Assembly: GCA_020353195.1 (NCBI GenBank)
Contig: CP070691.1
Location: 1,113,948-1,176,382 of the forward strand
DNA length: 62,435 nt
Source: Phycisphaerales bacterium
GTDB lineage: Bacteria; Planctomycetota; Phycisphaerae; UBA1845
Direction: 5' to 3'
Shown one piece after another: positions 59,728 to 62,435 of the stretch (the first letter of the stretch is position 1; every line of letters begins with the position of its first letter). Below the pieces are notes generated by a model. That model ran no database searches. It worked only from the letters and a program-made list of their open reading frames with translations, and was not told where the DNA came from. A program made the position numbers and the translations under genes.

Positions 59728-62435
59728 ATGCAAGCCCTGCTTCTTGCGTCCTTGCGCTTTGCGCTTGTCGCCGCCCTGTGCTCTTGCGTGTTCGCCTGGA
59801 CGACCGGCTGTCAAGGACCGGTCTCCGTGTCTGCCGACACGGAGACTCCACCTGCGGACTCCGGGCCAGCCAGTGATACGGGCGACGTAGTCGAGCCCGC
59901 CGAGGCTGACGATCAGGACCAACTGCTCACGATCACCGAGGATGAAGATTACACCGATTACCGGATCGTGGCTGCGCCGGCCGAGTCCGGCAATCCGGGC
60001 GAATGGAACTTCGAAGTTGTCTCCGCGGAATTCCATACCAGCGGGGCGTTGATGTTCATCTGGGACTTCGGTGACGGTGAATCGCAAGAGGGCCAGGCCG
60101 TTAGCCATACGTTCATGGCCGGTGGCGTGTACACGGTAACTGTGACGGCCACCCGAAACGACAGAACGGTCTTCGTCCTGACGATGGACATCGACGTCAC
60201 GCTGCCCGACATGCCGCCGGTGGCCAACGCTGGCGGCAACTTCGTGGTGTACGAGGGGGAGGAGGTCTGCCTTGACGCGTCGGCGAGTTACGATCCGAAC
60301 AACGACCCCATCACCTTCACGTGGCGCCAGCTCACTGGTGACGCCGTTGAGCTCGTCACCACGAACGATCCGGCTGTCGTGTGCTTCACGGCTCCCGAGG
60401 TCGAGGGCGACGACGTACGCCTCTTCTTCGCCGTTACGGTCAGTGACGGCGGCGGATCGGCCGAGGACTCGGCATATGTGGACGTTCGAGATCCGCCAGA
60501 AACCGCAGGCGTCCTGATCGCCGATGCGGGACCGGACCAGGAAGTGACGGCCGGTGACGTGGTTACGCTGGACGGGAGCGGAAGCCAGGGGCCCGAGGGC
60601 GCTGAGCTAACCTATCAGTGGACCGGTCCGGTGCCGATCGATAACGCCGACGCGCCGATTGCGACGTTCGTAGCACCCGACGTTACCTACACCACCGAGT
60701 TGCCGCCGTTCAGGTTGACCGTCACGTATGATGACCTGGAGGCCTCGGATGAGACCATCGTTACGGTAGGGCCCTCCGATGCCAGTGGTGGCGGCGGCGC
60801 GCCAGCACCCACCGGATGCACCGGCGACGGGGATTGCGATGACCAGGATCCGTGCACGCTTGACGCGTGCGTAGACGGCACCTGCGAGAATACGCCGGTT
60901 GCGGAAGGCACTCCCTGCAACGATGGCTTGTTCTGTAACGGAGCCGAGACTTGCAACGCCATTGGCGAATGCCAGCCCGGCGCACCCATCGGTTGCGATG
61001 ACGGCGTGGGCTGCACGGTGGATTCCTGTAACGAAGATTCGGACTCCTGCGACCACGCTCCCAACGATGCGCTGTGTGACAACACCCTGTTCTGCGATGG
61101 CGCTGAGACGTGCGATCCGATACTTGACTGTCAGGCCGGAAGCTACCCCTGTCCGGGCCAGCTATGTGATGAGGGTACCGACACCTGTACGACCGTGGAA
61201 TGCACCGGGAATAGCGACTGCGACGACGGCTTGCACTGTAACGGAGCTGAGACCTGCAGCGCCAGCGGTGACTGTCAGCCCGGCGTGCCTGTCAGTTGCG
61301 ATGACGGCGTGAGTTGTACGGTGGACTCCTGCAACGAAGACACGGACTCCTGCGGCCACGCCCCCAACGATTCGCTGTGCGCCAACAGTCTGTTCTGCGA
61401 CGGGGCAGAGGTCTGCGATCCGGTGAACGGCTGCCAGGCAGGCAGCCCGGTCAATTGTGGTGACGGCGTGGCCTGCACCGTCGACTCCTGCAACGAGGCG
61501 ACCGACTCGTGCGACAACGTGCCGGACAACAGCCTTTGCGACGACGGCTCGTTCTGCAACGGGGCGGAGGTCTGCGATTCGGTGAACGGTTGCCAGGCGG
61601 GCAGCCCAGTCGATTGCGGGGACGGCATCGCGTGTACCGTCGATTCGTGCAACGAAGCGACCGATTCATGTGACCACGCGCCAGACAACAACCTTTGCGA
61701 CGACGGCCTGTACTGCGACGGTGCGGAGGAATGCGATCCGGTGAACGGCTGTCAGGCGGGCAGCCCGGTCGATTGCGGGGACGGCATCGCGTGTACCGTT
61801 GATTCGTGCAACGAAGCGACGCACTCATGTGACCACGCGCCGGACAACAGCCTTTGCGACGACGGCTCGTTCTGCAACGGGCCGGAGGTCTGCGATTCGG
61901 CAAACGGCTGCCAGGCGGGCAGCCCGGTCGATTGCGGGGACGGCATCGAGTGCACCGTTGATTCGTGCAACGAAGCGATTGACTCGTGTGACAATGTGCC
62001 GGACAACAGCTTCTGCGATGACGGTTCGTTCTGCAATGGGGCGGAGATCTGCGATTCGATAAACGGTTGTCAGGCGGGCGCGCCCGTGGATTGCGATGAC
62101 GAGATCGTCTGCACGGACGACACGTGTAACGAGCAGACGGATTCGTGCGACCATGCAGCGAACGATTCGCAGTGCGACAACAGCCTGTTCTGCGATGGCG
62201 CTGAAACGTGCGATCCGATACTCGGCTGCCAATCCGGCAGCGATCCGTGTCCGGGCCAGCTATGCGATGAGGGCACTGACGCCTGTATGACCGTGGAATG
62301 CACCGAGGATAGCGAGTGCGACGACGGCTTGTACTGCAACGGAGTTGAGACCTGCAGCGCCAGCAACGAATGTCAGCCCGGCGCGCCTGTCAGTTGCGAT
62401 GACGGTGTGAGCTGCACGGCGGACTCTTGTAACGA
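59728..62435 (+). CDS. Exported PKD plus cysteine-rich repeat protein (3' end outside window)
   Basis: Open frame of more than 900 codons that continues past the window. ATG at 59728 with GAGAGAG upstream. The N-terminus is a signal peptide with a possible lipobox ending at C28 (WTTGC), so it may be a lipoprotein. Three PKD/Ig-like domains follow: one with IWDFGDGES and SHTFMAGGVYTVTVTA, one with LDASASYDPNNDPITF, and one with LDGSGSQGPEGAELTYQW (all about 90-350). From about residue 365 there are at least ten cysteine-rich repeats of the form C-D-D-G-x-F/Y-C-x-G-A-E-x-C, each likely disulfide-bonded. Such repeats occur in surface proteins of planctomycetes and myxobacteria. Adhesin-like function is inference. 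Confidence 0.88.
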   Translation, partial: MQALLLASLRFALVAALCSCVFAWTTGCQGPVSVSADTETPPADSGPASDTGDVVEPAEADDQDQLLTITEDEDYTDYRIVAAPAESGNPGEWNFEVVSAEFHTSGALMFIWDFGDGESQEGQAVSHTFMAGGVYTVTVTATRNDRTVFVLTMDIDVTLPDMPPVANAGGNFVVYEGEEVCLDASASYDPNNDPITFTWRQLTGDAVELVTTNDPAVVCFTAPEVEGDDVRLFFAVTVSDGGGSAEDSAYVDVRDPPETAGVLIADAGPDQEVTAGDVVTLDGSGSQGPEGAELTYQWTGPVPIDNADAPIATFVAPDVTYTTELPPFRLTVTYDDLEASDETIVTVGPSDASGGGGAPAPTGCTGDGDCDDQDPCTLDACVDGTCENTPVAEGTPCNDGLFCNGAETCNAIGECQPGAPIGCDDGVGCTVDSCNEDSDSCDHAPNDALCDNTLFCDGAETCDPILDCQAGSYPCPGQLCDEGTDTCTTVECTGNSDCDDGLHCNGAETCSASGDCQPGVPVSCDDGVSCTVDSCNEDTDSCGHAPNDSLCANSLFCDGAEVCDPVNGCQAGSPVNCGDGVACTVDSCNEATDSCDNVPDNSLCDDGSFCNGAEVCDSVNGCQAGSPVDCGDGIACTVDSCNEATDSCDHAPDNNLCDDGLYCDGAEECDPVNGCQAGSPVDCGDGIACTVDSCNEATHSCDHAPDNSLCDDGSFCNGPEVCDSANGCQAGSPVDCGDGIECTVDSCNEAIDSCDNVPDNSFCDDGSFCNGAEICDSINGCQAGAPVDCDDEIVCTDDTCNEQTDSCDHAANDSQCDNSLFCDGAETCDPILGCQSGSDPCPGQLCDEGTDACMTVECTEDSECDDGLYCNGVETCSASNECQPGAPVSCDDGVSCTADSCN
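61453..62118 (+). repeat. Tandem 159-bp coding repeats in the cysteine-rich region
   Basis: The GATTGCGGGGACGGCATCG-like block recurs at 61453, 61612, 61771, 61930 and 62089, an exact 159-bp (53-codon) period, several copies nearly identical. A second, longer period is seen as matching blocks at 61151 and 62249, 1098 bp apart (366 codons), so repeats are organised at two scales. Confidence 0.85.

Noticed and set aside
60607..62232. Minus-strand frames opposite the cysteine-repeat protein
   Set aside because: They are periodic shadows of the repeat region on the other strand.

Overview
The window looks like a high-GC member of the Planctomycetota, probably Phycisphaerae or a relative. This is inferred from gene content, not from a marker gene. 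It holds a PilM-to-secretin locus with fused and glycine-rich parts, an exosortase locus whose substrates end in a 'P-[VA]-P, hydrophobic stretch, KR/RRR' tail, a secreted glycoside hydrolase with a dockerin-like tail, several zinc-ribbon proteins, and kdsD, which implies an LPS-type outer membrane. No rRNA, tRNA or CRISPR array was found.

Layout. 1-2.6 kb: a CNNM/CBS transporter gene with an in-frame amber codon, and an IS1380-family element directly upstream of it. 2.7-5.1 kb: zf-TFIIB protein, LemA and M48 protease. 5.4-7.05 kb: a PadR regulator with a near-perfect promoter that predicts an almost leaderless transcript, plus a secreted protein. 7.2-9.5 kb: a SprA-related HExxH protein, divergent from a lysine 6-dehydrogenase-like enzyme. 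10.4-14.5 kb: hybrid kinase and LuxR-type regulator, then an ECF sigma, zinc anti-sigma and CnrX/Spy-like sensor cassette. 15.1-17.6 kb: a MacA-like adaptor and MacB-like ATPase with no permease. 18.2-20.6 kb: pyrF, a bidirectional terminator, and an outer-membrane protein candidate.

22-24.2 kb: an overlapping cheD, HDOD, cheY, cheX operon without CheA or receptor. 24.4-28.5 kb: phosphoesterase/PQQ-propeller fusion, GT2 and kdsD. 28.8-37.9 kb: pilM(N), PilO-like, PilP-position and pilQ-like genes. 38-43.6 kb: mtaB, a block of 23-bp inverted repeats, a zinc-ribbon membrane protein, and a VIT/vWFA protein. 43.9-49.2 kb: GHL10-type hydrolase, GH1 beta-glucosidase, and between them a nested inverted repeat with an IS1380 remnant. 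49.3-58.05 kb: two exosortase substrates, a small secreted protein, a 1451-aa PrsT-like TPR protein, exosortase and EpsI. 59.7 kb to the end: a PKD plus cysteine-repeat protein that runs off the window.

The coherent systems are the exosortase cluster (sorting enzyme, EpsI, TPR partner and two substrates together), the pilM-to-secretin operon, the sigma/anti-sigma/sensor cassette, and the CheD/HDOD/CheY/CheX module. Long stretches without convincing genes lie at 9.5-10.4, 14.5-15.1, 20.6-21.95 and 58.05-59.7 kb. Starts were moved from the longest possible frame wherever a signal peptide, a Shine-Dalgarno sequence or family alignment favoured a shorter one.
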